Shown here in pieces: positions 16,534 to 25,878 of a stretch of 64,000 nucleotides of DNA; position 1 is the stretch's first letter; every line of letters starts with the position of its first letter. The notes under the pieces were generated by a model. It was not told the DNA's origin. It worked only from the letters and a program-made list of their open reading frames with translations, and did not search any database. Source of the stretch: J014 sp964486055. Its GTDB lineage: Bacteria; Acidobacteriota; Blastocatellia; Pyrinomonadales; Pyrinomonadaceae. The DNA lies in the NCBI GenBank assembly GCA_964486055.1, contig CAZALE010000008.1:1-64000 (forward strand), read 5' to 3'. A program made the position numbers and the translations under genes.

Positions 16534-18306
16534 ATGTTCAGATTGGTCTTTTATTCTCTAGCCTTTATTTGCTTTGTTGCTTCAATCCCTTCGCAGGTTA
16601 GAGCTCAGCAGCTACAACTAAAAAAGGAACTACCCGAGGCATCAGAGGTGGAAATTGAGAATCTTTACGGAAAAATTGCAATTTTCGGTGAAAGAGATGC
16701 AGATAAGAATGTGTTGATTGAGATTGCATTTGAGAAAAATGCGTCAGAGGACGAGGTAAAGGCGTTTGTTCATAAGAATAGAGCAGTCGTCATCGTTAAT
16801 CCCAGGGAGAAGAAGCGTGTAGACCTGACGATAAAAGTGCCAGCATATTCTAAAGTTAGAATTAAAAGTAGAGATGGGGAGGTCAGAATTTCTGGTTATT
16901 TTTCTTCCTGTGAGGTAACGACAGAGACTGGCACGATTTCCACGGATGTGCCCACTGAGAATTTGATATATTCTTTTCTTTGGACTTCATCATATCCACG
17001 GTTTTTGAGTAGCATTCCTCTCGAGGAGATAAAAGAGAAGGCCGCAGGGAAGTTTTTGATCGCTGGAAGGCTTGGCGAGAATAAGAAGGAAATCAAAAAG
17101 AATTCTGAAAAAATAGATAAAGACAAAAGTAAAACGACCAATAAAGATGCACTAAATACGTCCGAGAATCCTACTGAGGACTTGCAGGATAAGAGGGAAG
17201 TCAGATTAGATTTTAAGACGGCTCGTGGGATAGTTCTTTTTAACATCAATCCCTCTGAAGTGCCGTCTGATTTGAGGGAGAGACCATTGACAGAGGCTGC
17301 TAAGGCGATAATTCGTAGCGGCGATAGCTTTTTGATGGAAGCAATTCGCCGGGTGAGTCCCAAGTTCTTCGGTGATTATGCAAAAACACTTCCTCCTAGA
17401 AAGGCTGAGCCTGGTTTGAGGTATCTGCAGCAAGGGGTATCAGAAAGTTCAGATAAAAGACAAGCCATAGTGAAGGTGATAGATTTTAGGGGTAGGGCAA
17501 TAAGCGGTCTCGAAAAGAAGGATTTTTTAGTTTTGGAAGATGGACAAGAAAAAGAGATCATCTCAGTTGAGCCAGTAACAGCACCGATGAATCTCGTATT
17601 ATTACTGGATGTTTCAGGCAGCGTGGAGAATTATATTGACTTCATTCGAAGGACTGCTAGAGCCTTTATCAACACCATGGCTCCAAAGGATAGAATTGCG
17701 ATAGTTATCTTTAATGATGATGTAAAGCTTTTGTCGGATTTTACAACTGATCGAGAGAGGCTCTTTAAAGCATTGGATGAATTCGATGCTGGCGGAGGAA
17801 CCGCATATTACGACGCATTAGCCTACACATTGGTTGAGATCTTAAAGCCAACGAAACAGAATCGCTCGGCTATTGTGGTGATTTCTGATGGTGATGACAA
17901 TCGTTCTTTTCTCTCTTTCAACGATTTGATTCCGACCATACAGGAAAGTGGAGCCTTAATCTATCCACTCTATGTGCCGTCCAGCTTGATTGCATTTTCA
18001 TCTCAGACCGATCCTGATAAAGCTGTAGATCCGGTCTGGACTAAATACATGTCGTTAACCTCTAAGGCACAGCAGGAAGGTGCAAAATTAGCGGAGATAT
18101 CAGGTGGGACTTATTATCAAATCACAAGTCTCGAGCAAATTCAGAAAGCGTATGACGATATAGCGCAACAACTGAAAAGCGCTTACTCCATTACCTTTCG
18201 CTCTAGGTTGGATACCTCAGTAGGAAAGGTCAATCCTCGTCTAAGAGTTAGGGTGTTACGAGATGGTAGTTTCGCAGTAGTCGAGGAGGTAAAACCAGTA
18301 AACTAA
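16534..18306 (+). CDS. Exported VWA-domain protein with DUF4097-like N-terminus
   Basis: The 590-residue protein has a signal peptide (1-24, cut after QVRA). A beta-strand region at about 30-150 resembles the DUF4097 adhesin-like fold (VEIENLYGKIAIFGE, VRIKSRDGEVRISG). A Lys/Glu/Asp-rich linker follows at about 175-225, and then a von Willebrand A domain at about 350-540. The MIDAS metal site is intact: D359-V-S-G-S363 and the later ISDGDD motif. The C-terminal half looks like the acidobacterial VWFA-related family. VWA domains bind protein partners through a divalent cation, so an envelope adhesion or assembly role is inferred. It is the second gene of the kinase-led operon, and xseA starts one base after its stop. 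Confidence 0.85.
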   Translation: MFRLVFYSLAFICFVASIPSQVRAQQLQLKKELPEASEVEIENLYGKIAIFGERDADKNVLIEIAFEKNASEDEVKAFVHKNRAVVIVNPREKKRVDLTIKVPAYSKVRIKSRDGEVRISGYFSSCEVTTETGTISTDVPTENLIYSFLWTSSYPRFLSSIPLEEIKEKAAGKFLIAGRLGENKKEIKKNSEKIDKDKSKTTNKDALNTSENPTEDLQDKREVRLDFKTARGIVLFNINPSEVPSDLRERPLTEAAKAIIRSGDSFLMEAIRRVSPKFFGDYAKTLPPRKAEPGLRYLQQGVSESSDKRQAIVKVIDFRGRAISGLEKKDFLVLEDGQEKEIISVEPVTAPMNLVLLLDVSGSVENYIDFIRRTARAFINTMAPKDRIAIVIFNDDVKLLSDFTTDRERLFKALDEFDAGGGTAYYDALAYTLVEILKPTKQNRSAIVVISDGDDNRSFLSFNDLIPTIQESGALIYPLYVPSSLIAFSSQTDPDKAVDPVWTKYMSLTSKAQQEGAKLAEISGGTYYQITSLEQIQKAYDDIAQQLKSAYSITFRSRLDTSVGKVNPRLRVRVLRDGSFAVVEEVKPVN

Positions 18307-18307
18307 T

Positions 18308-19699
18308 ATGGTAGATATTTTTGATTTCATTCTTGGTGAGAATTTCGATGATGGGGAAGATTCTGAAAAGCTGCTGACGGTATCAGAGTTGAATAATGAA
18401 ATAAAGGATCTTATAGAAAGACATTTTCTGAGAATCTGGGTTGAAGGAGAGGTGACGAACTTTCATAAGTCCGATCGCGGCCACTGGTACTTTAGTCTGA
18501 AGGATAGTTATTCGCAGATACGAGCCGTTTGTTTTTCGAGGCAAAACTCGAGATTGGGATTTTCGATCGAGGATGGAATGCACATTCAGGTATGGGGTAA
18601 ATTGACGATTTATGAACAGAGGAGCGAGTATCAAATAGTAGTCGAGAGCCTTGCCCCGTTCGGTAAGGGCGCTATTCAAGAAGCATATGAACAAGTCAAG
18701 GCAAAACTAGAAAGGGAAGGGCTTTTTGATGAGTCGCGCAAGAGAAGCTTACCAGCCTTTATTCGTAGAGTAGGGGTAGTGACTTCTCTGAAAGGAGCTG
18801 CCATAAGAGATATGCTTAAGATGTTTGAGGAGGTTGAAAATCTCTATATAACCTTGATACCAACACGCGTTCAAGGCGAAGGGGCAAGTTTAAGTATCTC
18901 AAATGCTATAAAGCTAGCCAATCTTCATAATTGTGGATGCCTGGATGAGGATAAGATAGACGTGTTAATAGTGGGACGTGGCGGTGGCTCGGTCGAAGAT
19001 CTCTGGGCTTTTAACGAAGAGATAGTAGCTAGAGCCATAGCTAGTTCTTCTATTCCGATCATTTCAGCAGTTGGCCATGAAAGGGATTTTACAATAGCTG
19101 ACTTAGTAGCTGATTTAAGAGCGCCGACTCCTACTGCTGCGGCTAAAATGATTGTTGAAGGGCGTAAGGAACTCATTAATCGACTTGATCGCTCCAGAAG
19201 CGCTCTCATTGAAAAAATCCGATTCAAGTTGGTATCAATGGAAAATCGCATTAACAAGCTTCGCTTGCCACTCGAACGCACTATTACTGAAGTTAAAAAC
19301 TTGCAAATAAGACTCAATGAATACAATCAAAGATTGAAAGACTCGTTACGAGCAAGAATCTCAAACGATAAAGACAGACTCTTTTTGATCAAGAACAAGT
19401 TAACACCCACAGCGATTCTGAACATTTTACAGAAAGGTAGAACCGATTATTTATTATTGAAGCAGCGACTAATTTCAAGCAGTTATTTTGTTGAAAAATT
19501 TCGTAATGCATTAGAAATCAAGGAAGCATCATTGCGTGCTTGCTCCCCACTAGCAGTTTTGGAACGTGGATACGCAATAGTTTTTGACCAAGATGGCAAG
19601 GTCATCAGAGACTCTTCTCAGGTTGTCGATGGCGAAGAGATAAAAATAAAATTAGCGAAAGGTCGGATTACAGGAATCGTCACCAATAGAGAAATATGA
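18308..19699 (+). CDS. xseA: Exodeoxyribonuclease VII large subunit
   Basis: The 463-residue protein has the XseA order: an N-terminal OB-fold that binds single-stranded DNA (about 25-120, LRIWVEGEVTNFHKSDRGHW, SQIRAVCF) and the catalytic domain. The latter carries GRGGGSVEDLWAFNEE and SAVGHERDFTIADLVADLRAPTPTAAA, both family signatures. A long coiled-coil segment follows (about 290-400), then the C-terminal LERGYAIVFD motif. With XseB it cuts single-stranded DNA from both ends into oligonucleotides in mismatch and recombination repair. The start is one base after the VWA stop, with GAGGAGG further upstream than usual. xseB lies two genes downstream in the same operon. Confidence 0.97.
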   Translation: MVDIFDFILGENFDDGEDSEKLLTVSELNNEIKDLIERHFLRIWVEGEVTNFHKSDRGHWYFSLKDSYSQIRAVCFSRQNSRLGFSIEDGMHIQVWGKLTIYEQRSEYQIVVESLAPFGKGAIQEAYEQVKAKLEREGLFDESRKRSLPAFIRRVGVVTSLKGAAIRDMLKMFEEVENLYITLIPTRVQGEGASLSISNAIKLANLHNCGCLDEDKIDVLIVGRGGGSVEDLWAFNEEIVARAIASSSIPIISAVGHERDFTIADLVADLRAPTPTAAAKMIVEGRKELINRLDRSRSALIEKIRFKLVSMENRINKLRLPLERTITEVKNLQIRLNEYNQRLKDSLRARISNDKDRLFLIKNKLTPTAILNILQKGRTDYLLLKQRLISSSYFVEKFRNALEIKEASLRACSPLAVLERGYAIVFDQDGKVIRDSSQVVDGEEIKIKLAKGRITGIVTNREI

Positions 19700-19720
19700 T
19701 TTTTTGTCTATTTAAACTTT

Positions 19721-20395
19721 ATGTTAAGTAAATCGCTTAAGATATTAATACTGTTGGCAGCATTTTTGGGATTTTTTCTGATTTTGATTGCTGCATTTGC
19801 ATATTTATACTGGCAAAAAGTAAAACAATCACCACAGTATTCGTTAGCTATTTTGGTTGAATCCGCACGAGTAGACGATAGAGATGTTGTAGCTCGCTTT
19901 ATTGATGTAGACGCTGTAGTCGATGACTTTATGCCTCAGGTGATGCAAAAAGCGACTGAGCTTTATGGTCGAAATCTCCCACCTGAGACGATTAAAAAAT
20001 TCTCAGAAGCCATAGCGCCCATTATGCCATCCTTAAAGAATAGGGTTAGAGAAGAAATCCCTCGCGTCATAAGAGAGAAGACGAAAGCCTTAGAAAGGCT
20101 CCCATGGTGGGCAATTGCGCTAGGCGCAGACAGGGTTTTGGAAATTACAGTTGAAGGTGATTTGGCGTATGTTAGAGGTAAAGTAGATGACCAGGATCTG
20201 GTAATTACGCTCCGTCGTAGTGGGGAGATATGGCGGGTAGTGGCGGTGAAAGATGATCGCTTAGCTCGCGAAATAGCAGAAAAAATTGGTCAAGATTTAA
20301 TATTAATGTTTAATCGTGAGGGTACGAAAAAAGCGGCTGAGAAATTAGGTATCAGAGGGGTTGAAGATTTGTTAAAGAAAATGACATCGCCTTAG
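19721..20395 (+). CDS. DUF2939-like membrane-anchored protein
   Basis: A 224-residue protein with one N-terminal membrane helix (about 9-31), then a soluble part. The sequence after the helix (YWQKVKQSPQYSLAILVESARVDDRDVVARFIDVDAVVDDF) has the pattern of DUF2939 proteins: residues P-x-Y-x-L followed by a D-R-D-V and D-V-D-A-V. It is predicted to sit in the inner membrane with its body in the periplasm. The function is unknown. It lies between xseA and xseB, 21 and 7 bases from each, so it is cotranscribed with them, but no functional link is evident. Confidence 0.75.
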   Translation: MLSKSLKILILLAAFLGFFLILIAAFAYLYWQKVKQSPQYSLAILVESARVDDRDVVARFIDVDAVVDDFMPQVMQKATELYGRNLPPETIKKFSEAIAPIMPSLKNRVREEIPRVIREKTKALERLPWWAIALGADRVLEITVEGDLAYVRGKVDDQDLVITLRRSGEIWRVVAVKDDRLAREIAEKIGQDLILMFNREGTKKAAEKLGIRGVEDLLKKMTSP

Positions 20396-20402
20396 GAAAA
20401 TT

Positions 20403-20678
20403 ATGAACAAGCAAGAGCAAACTTTTGAAGAGGGATTGAGAGAGTTAGAAGAGATAATTGATCAGCTCGAAAGCGGTCATTTGCCGTTAGAGAAAAGTTG
20501 CGAGCTTTTTGAAAGAGGGATGAAAGTTTTACACTTCTGTCAACGAAAGCTCGAGGAAATAGAGAAAAGAGTAGAAATTTTAATGAAGGAAAACGATAGT
20601 GTTAAGCTGCGTCGGTATGATGTCTCTGACATAGGGGACGAGGATTATGAGGACGAATATGGCTACGAGGAAGATTGA
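20403..20678 (+). CDS. xseB: Exodeoxyribonuclease VII small subunit
   Basis: A 91-residue protein with the compact XseB helical hairpin: TFEEGLRELEEIIDQLESGHLPLEKSCELFERGMK, matching the family's conserved segment, with a Leu-Glu-rich second helix (CQRKLEEIEKRVEIL). It binds the C-terminal part of XseA to form the active exonuclease. A strongly acidic tail (DIGDEDYEDEYGYEED) extends beyond the usual 75-80 residues. It lies in the operon with xseA but is separated from it by the DUF2939-like gene. Confidence 0.95.
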   Translation: MNKQEQTFEEGLRELEEIIDQLESGHLPLEKSCELFERGMKVLHFCQRKLEEIEKRVEILMKENDSVKLRRYDVSDIGDEDYEDEYGYEED

Positions 20679-20737
20679 CTGGATTCAATAAAGATGTTTT
20701 GATTTTAGATTTCCGTGTAGTTATTTTGAAAAAAGCA

Positions 20738-22309
20738 ATGATAAAAGTAGGAATTCCAAAAGAAATTCATCCTGGTGAAAAGAGAGTAGCCGTAACTCCG
20801 CAGACGGTTTTGCGACTGCGGAAATTGGGCTTCGAGGTCGGCATTGAAAAAAATGCCGGCAAGGAAATCGAATGTTCTGACGGTGGTTACAGAGAAGCTG
20901 GAGCCCACATTTTTGAGGATGTTAAGGAGCTCTGGGCGTGGGCCGATGTAATTTTAAAGGTACGCCCTCCAGAGCAAAACGGCAAGTTGGGTATACATGA
21001 AGCTGACTTGTTACGAGAGGGCGGATGGTTAATTAGTTTTATCTGGCCTGCACAGAATAAAAAACTTCTTGAACATTTGGCAAACAGAAAAGCCACGGTT
21101 TTTGCTATGGATGGAATTCCTCGGATTACACGAGCTCAAAAGATGGACGCTTTGAGTGCAATGGCGAACATTGCTGGCTATAGAGCCGTCATTGAAGCAG
21201 CAAGCCATTTTCCGAGATTCTTCGGTGGGCAGATGACCGCTGCAGGGAGAATTGAGCCTGCCAAGGTTTTTGTAATTGGAGCTGGAGTCGCAGGATTGTC
21301 AGCCATAGGAGCAGCTAAATCCCTAGGTGCAGTAGTCAGGGCATTTGATCCACGTTCTGCTACAAAGGATCAAGTTAAGAGTCTAGGCGCGGAGTTTTTA
21401 GAGATTAATGTCAAAGAGGAAGGTGAAGGTATCGGTGGTTATGCAAAAGAGATGAGTGAAGCCTTCATTCAAGCTGAGATGGCCCTAATTGCTCAGCAGG
21501 CTATGGAGGTCGATATAATCATAACCACAGCTCTAATTCCTGGAAAGCCCGCTCCTAAGTTAATAACTAAGGGGATGGTAGAAAGCATGAAACCTGGCTC
21601 GGTGATTGTTGACCTTGCGGCTGAGCAGGGTGGAAATTGTGCAATGACAGAGCCAGGAAAGGTTGTAACACATAAAGGGGTAACTATAATTGGCTATACT
21701 GATTTACCTAGTAGGATGGCCAGCCTCTCCAGTCAACTTTACGGCTCTACATTGGCATCGTTTCTTGAGGAGTTGCTTGACAGGCAGACCATGCAATTAA
21801 GAGTTGACTACGAAGATCAGGTTGTCCGGGGAGCATTGGTTGTTCATGAAGGTAAGATAACATATCCGCCACCGATGACCCCACCCGCACCTGAGCCTGG
21901 AGTCGCTTCAAAAAATATACTCATCAACTCTCAGCTTGCTAACACTATAGGCGAACATGAATCGAGGAAAAATCTGAATGTATTTTGGTTGATGTTAGCG
22001 GCGATTGCGCTATTACTGATAGGCATTTTAGTGCCTCCGTCGAAACTAAGTCATTTTACTGTTTTTATTCTTTCATGTTTTGTCGGATGGCAAGTTATAT
22101 GGAATGTCAAACCGGCTCTGCACACGCCCTTGATGAGCGTGACTAATGCGATTAGCGGCATTATAATCGTCGGCGGAATGCTTCAAATCTCTGGATTGCA
22201 GCTCAACCTCACGACTGTTTTAGGCGTTTTGGCTGTGTTTGTAGCTACAATAAACATAGCTGGAGGTTTTTTAGTCACTAATCGAATGCTAGCAATGTTC
22301 AAGAAGTAA
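20738..22309 (+). CDS. pntA: NAD(P) transhydrogenase subunit alpha
   Basis: A 523-residue protein if started at the ATG at 20738 (MIKVGIPKE), which is the conserved first segment of the family. An upstream in-frame TTG at 20675 would add 21 unrelated residues. Domain I binds NAD(H), with AGVAGLSAIGAAKSLGAVVRAFDPRS as the Rossmann motif and the conserved VDLAAEQGGNC. The C-terminus has four membrane helices (about 420-520), as in E. coli PntA, so alpha1 and alpha2 are fused rather than split. With PntB it moves hydride between NADH and NADP+ coupled to proton flow, supplying NADPH. pntB follows after 18 bases. Confidence 0.96.
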   Translation: MIKVGIPKEIHPGEKRVAVTPQTVLRLRKLGFEVGIEKNAGKEIECSDGGYREAGAHIFEDVKELWAWADVILKVRPPEQNGKLGIHEADLLREGGWLISFIWPAQNKKLLEHLANRKATVFAMDGIPRITRAQKMDALSAMANIAGYRAVIEAASHFPRFFGGQMTAAGRIEPAKVFVIGAGVAGLSAIGAAKSLGAVVRAFDPRSATKDQVKSLGAEFLEINVKEEGEGIGGYAKEMSEAFIQAEMALIAQQAMEVDIIITTALIPGKPAPKLITKGMVESMKPGSVIVDLAAEQGGNCAMTEPGKVVTHKGVTIIGYTDLPSRMASLSSQLYGSTLASFLEELLDRQTMQLRVDYEDQVVRGALVVHEGKITYPPPMTPPAPEPGVASKNILINSQLANTIGEHESRKNLNVFWLMLAAIALLLIGILVPPSKLSHFTVFILSCFVGWQVIWNVKPALHTPLMSVTNAISGIIIVGGMLQISGLQLNLTTVLGVLAVFVATINIAGGFLVTNRMLAMFKK

Positions 22310-22327
22310 TCTCGGTGAAGCAGAAAG

Positions 22328-23719
22328 ATGAAGGAAAGTCTAGTTGTTATTTCATACATTGCGGCGGGAATTCTGTTTATTCTTAGTTTGGGTGGGCTAT
22401 CTCATCAGGAAACAGCGCAAAGGGGTAATTTGTATGGGATATCTGGGATGCTCATAGCGCTTCTAGCGACTGTAGCTCAAATGCCATATGATAGCTATTT
22501 AGTCTTATTTGCGGCGCTTGTACCAGGTGTTTTGATAGGTGCTCTAGTAGCCTCGCGTGTGCAAATGACGGCAATGCCACAGCTTGTCGCAATATTACAT
22601 AGCTTTGTTGGTTTAGCAGCCGTATTTGTCGGATTTGCTACATTCTTATCAGATAAAGGAATTCCAGAGAATGAGCGATTGGCTCATCTAATTGAGATAT
22701 ACGTAGGTGTATGCATAGGATCGATAACTTTTACTGGCTCGGTGATTGCATTTGGTAAGCTACAAGGTCTCATAAGTGGAAAACCCTTTTTAGTTCCGGG
22801 TAGACATTTAGTCAATTTGTTAATGTTGTTAGTAACCATAGCGCTGGGTGTATGGTTTGCTCAGAGTGATCAAGCAAATGGTCAGAAAGCGCTTTTGTTA
22901 GCGACCATAATAACTGGTGTTCTCGGAGCGCACTTGGTGATGGCAATCGGTGGGGCGGATATGCCTGTAGTAGTTTCAATGCTCAATAGCTACTCTGGAT
23001 GGGCTGCAGCAGCGGCCGGATTCATGTTGAGCAATGATTTGTTAATAATTACTGGAGCGTTAGTAGGAAGTAGCGGGGCAATTCTAAGCTACATAATGTG
23101 TCGGGGCATGAATCGTTCATTTGTTAGCGTAATACTTGGTGGCTTCGGAACTGAGGGAAAAGCTACCGTGGCTGGCGTCATGCCCGGTGAAATAAATGAG
23201 ATAAATGCTGAGAGGGCGGCCGAAATAATATTAAGCTCTGAGAAAATCATGGTAGTTCCAGGTTATGGGATGGCAGTGGCCCAAGCACAGCATTCTTTGG
23301 CTGAAGTTGTCCGTGTTTTAAGGGAAAGAGGAATTGAAGTCAAGTTTGCAATACATCCGGTTGCTGGTAGATTACCCGGTCACATGAACGTACTGCTTGC
23401 TGAGGCTAATGTGCCTTATGACATAGTTTTTGAAATGGATGAGGTAAATGATCAGTTCAAGGAGACGGATACTGTTTTGGTTATTGGTGCAAATGACATT
23501 GTAAACCCAAGCGCTCTTGAAGATCCAAGTAGTCCAATAGCTGGAATGCCGGTTTTGAGAGTATGGGAGGCGAAAAATGTGATAGTAATGAAGCGCAGCA
23601 TGGCGAGTGGCTATGCAGGTGTGGAAAATCCTCTCTTTTTTAAAGAAAACACGATGATGTTGTTTGGCGACGCTAAAAAGGTAGTAGACGAAATTCTAAC
23701 TCATATACGTACAATTTAG
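22328..23719 (+). CDS. pntB: NAD(P) transhydrogenase subunit beta
   Basis: A 463-residue protein, the usual PntB length. The N-terminal two-thirds is a bundle of about nine membrane helices forming the proton path. The C-terminal domain III binds NADP(H): motifs include VVPGYGMAVAQAQH, HPVAGRLPGHMNVLLAEANVPYD, VIGANDIVNPSA and SGYAGVENPLF, all well conserved. It pairs with PntA immediately upstream to form the inner-membrane transhydrogenase. Confidence 0.97.
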   Translation: MKESLVVISYIAAGILFILSLGGLSHQETAQRGNLYGISGMLIALLATVAQMPYDSYLVLFAALVPGVLIGALVASRVQMTAMPQLVAILHSFVGLAAVFVGFATFLSDKGIPENERLAHLIEIYVGVCIGSITFTGSVIAFGKLQGLISGKPFLVPGRHLVNLLMLLVTIALGVWFAQSDQANGQKALLLATIITGVLGAHLVMAIGGADMPVVVSMLNSYSGWAAAAAGFMLSNDLLIITGALVGSSGAILSYIMCRGMNRSFVSVILGGFGTEGKATVAGVMPGEINEINAERAAEIILSSEKIMVVPGYGMAVAQAQHSLAEVVRVLRERGIEVKFAIHPVAGRLPGHMNVLLAEANVPYDIVFEMDEVNDQFKETDTVLVIGANDIVNPSALEDPSSPIAGMPVLRVWEAKNVIVMKRSMASGYAGVENPLFFKENTMMLFGDAKKVVDEILTHIRTI

Positions 23720-23822
23720 AATCTGTTTTTGCTTTTGATTTCAAAATTGTGCTAATCTTATTTTTTTGTTAAACCTACCGATTCCTGATAGGTAAATCCT
23801 GAAATGAGGAGCAATATACAGA

Positions 23823-25337
23823 ATGGGAAACAATAATAACGATCACATAGGACGAGTCGTTCAGGTGATTGGACCTGTAGTAGATATAGAATTTTCAGAT
23901 GGTTATCTACCGCCTATTTATCAAGCTATAAGAATAACTTCGGAAGGTTTTGATGTTGAGAGACCTATAAATGTAATAGCAGAAGTTCAGCAACATTTGG
24001 GTGAGGGACGGGTTCGTGCTGTTTCAATGGCGCCGACTGAAGGAATGGTGCGCGGCATGAAAGCTATAGACACTGGTGGCCCAATAACTGTACCTGTCGG
24101 AGAACCAACCCTAGGTAGAATTATGAATGTTGTTGGTGAGGCGGTTGATGAACTCGGGACGATACAGTCTGAAATACGTTATCCGATTCACCGACATGCG
24201 CCCAGCTTTGAAGAACAATCGACTGAGCTTGAAATGTTCGAGACGGGCATTAAGGTTATTGACCTAATGCAGCCTTTCTTGCGCGGCGGCAAGATAGGCC
24301 TTTTTGGTGGAGCTGGAGTAGGCAAAACGGTTCTCATCATGGAACTAATTAACAACGTAGCTAAAGCTCACTCAGGCTACTCTGTTTTTGCCGGGGTTGG
24401 AGAGAGGACTCGTGAAGGTAATGACCTTTTACGTGAGATGGTTGAGTCTGGTGTCATAGCCTATGGCGATGTTTTCATGAAACATTTCCATGAAACAGGC
24501 AGCTTTGATTTAACCAAAGTCGATAAGGAAAGCTTGCGTAACTCGAGGGTTTCTCTGATTTATGGACAGATGACTGAACCACCTGGTGCTAGATTGAGAG
24601 TCGCATTGACGGGGTTGACTGTTGCTGAGTATTTCCGCGATCAGGGGCGAGACGTTCTATTCTTCATTGATAACATCTTTCGATTCACCCAAGCCGGATC
24701 TGAAGTTTCTGCATTGCTTGGCAGAATGCCTTCAGCAGTCGGTTATCAACCTAATCTAGCCACTGAAATGGGTGAACTCCAGGAAAGAATTACCTCAACG
24801 AAAGTTGGAGCTATCACTTCAATACAAGCCATATACGTTCCTGCTGACGACTATACAGATCCTGCGCCAGCTACAACATTTGCTCACCTAGATGCGGTTA
24901 CAGCGTTATCACGCCAGATAGTAGAGCTCGGTATATATCCGGCGGTCGATCCACTAGCTTCAAGCTCACGAATTTTGGATCCACAGATAGTGGGTGAAGA
25001 GCATTACCGAACTGCTCAAGACGTCAGGCGTATTTTACAAAGATATAAAGACCTGCAGGATATCATTGCGATTCTTGGCATCGATGAATTAAGCGAAGAG
25101 GATAAATTGATCGTGGCAAGAGCTCGTAAGATTCAGCGTTTTCTTTCGCAGCCTTTTCACACCGCGGAGCAATTCACCGGCCTACAAGGTAAGTACGTAA
25201 AAATTGAAGATACAATAAAAGGCTTTCGTGAAATCGTCGATGGAAAATGTGATGATATGCCGGAACAAGCATTCTATATGGTTGGAACGATTGAGGAAGC
25301 ACGTGAGAAAGCGAAGCGGCTTGCGGCAACTGCTTAA
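23823..25337 (+). CDS. atpD: F1F0 ATP synthase subunit beta
   Basis: A 504-residue catalytic subunit with the Walker A loop GGAGVGKTVL, GERTREGNDL, the Walker B strand VLFFIDNIFRFTQAGSEVSALLGRMPSAVGYQP, and the DELSEEDK C-terminal helix region. The N-terminal beta barrel (IGRVVQVIGPVVDIEF) is complete. The ribosome site TGAGGAGC lies 13 bases before the ATG. The 103 bases after pntB contain T-rich stretches and a possible TAATCT -10 element, so it may have its own promoter. Only atpC follows; the other ATP synthase genes are not in the window. Confidence 0.98.
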   Translation: MGNNNNDHIGRVVQVIGPVVDIEFSDGYLPPIYQAIRITSEGFDVERPINVIAEVQQHLGEGRVRAVSMAPTEGMVRGMKAIDTGGPITVPVGEPTLGRIMNVVGEAVDELGTIQSEIRYPIHRHAPSFEEQSTELEMFETGIKVIDLMQPFLRGGKIGLFGGAGVGKTVLIMELINNVAKAHSGYSVFAGVGERTREGNDLLREMVESGVIAYGDVFMKHFHETGSFDLTKVDKESLRNSRVSLIYGQMTEPPGARLRVALTGLTVAEYFRDQGRDVLFFIDNIFRFTQAGSEVSALLGRMPSAVGYQPNLATEMGELQERITSTKVGAITSIQAIYVPADDYTDPAPATTFAHLDAVTALSRQIVELGIYPAVDPLASSSRILDPQIVGEEHYRTAQDVRRILQRYKDLQDIIAILGIDELSEEDKLIVARARKIQRFLSQPFHTAEQFTGLQGKYVKIEDTIKGFREIVDGKCDDMPEQAFYMVGTIEEAREKAKRLAATA

Positions 25338-25374
25338 AGTTGACTGATAATTCCACAAGCATTGGGATGCACTT

Positions 25375-25782
25375 ATGTTAAAGCTAGAGATAGTTACCCC
25401 CGAAAGGAAAGTTCTGAGTGAGTCGGTTGAGTGGGTAACAATTCCCACAGTGACCGGTGAAATAAGCATCTTACCTAATCATGCTCCTCTGATTTCGAGC
25501 TTAAGCCCAGGAGTATTGAGTTACTCTCATGCGAATTTCGTTGGGAAACTTGCAGTAGCTGGAGGATTTGTTGAAGTAAATGAAAACAAAGTGTCTGTGT
25601 TAGCTGATATAGCTGAGCATGATTACGAGATAGATTATGAGAAGGCTCGTTTAGAAAAAGAGGAACTAGAAAAGAATCTTAGTCGTTGGATGGGATCTGA
25701 AGAGGAATTCAAGACTGAGAAGGATAAGTTAGATTTAGCCCAAGCCAGATTCACCTGTGCTACACAGCGTCGCTCCTCCTGA
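25375..25782 (+). CDS. atpC: F1F0 ATP synthase subunit epsilon
   Basis: A 135-residue protein with the N-terminal beta sandwich of the epsilon subunit (LKLEIVTPERKVLSESVEWVTIPTVTGEISILPNHAPLIS, read in two halves) and a C-terminal helical pair (YEKARLEKEELEKNL, FKTEKDKLDLAQARF). It links the F1 head to the rotor and can inhibit ATP hydrolysis. It follows atpD after 37 bases, the usual order. A strong hairpin terminator lies 18 bases beyond its stop. Confidence 0.95.
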   Translation: MLKLEIVTPERKVLSESVEWVTIPTVTGEISILPNHAPLISSLSPGVLSYSHANFVGKLAVAGGFVEVNENKVSVLADIAEHDYEIDYEKARLEKEELEKNLSRWMGSEEEFKTEKDKLDLAQARFTCATQRRSS

Positions 25783-25800
25783 TAAGCGTTAAATTGAATC

Positions 25801-25857
25801 ATCAAAAAGGCTTTCTGTGAACNNNNNNNNNNTCTGTGAACAGAAAGCCTTTTTGAT
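25801..25857. terminator. Bidirectional terminator hairpin interrupted by the assembly gap
   Basis: The left arm at 25801-25817 (ATCAAAAAGGCTTTCTG) and the right arm at 25841-25857 are perfect reverse complements, 17 bp. The A- and T-runs at the arms would make it work in both directions for the convergent atpC and sigma-factor genes. Ten Ns lie in the loop. The nine bases TCTGTGAAC occur on both sides of the Ns, so the real loop is probably only TGAA. Confidence 0.85.
25823..25832. other. Assembly gap (10 N)
   Basis: Ten undetermined bases. The flanks end and begin with the same nine bases, TCTGTGAAC, so the true gap length is probably minus nine: the two contigs overlap at the loop of a hairpin that the assembler failed to join. 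Confidence 0.95.
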
Positions 25858-25878
25858 GTAATATGTCTTGTCCTTGCG

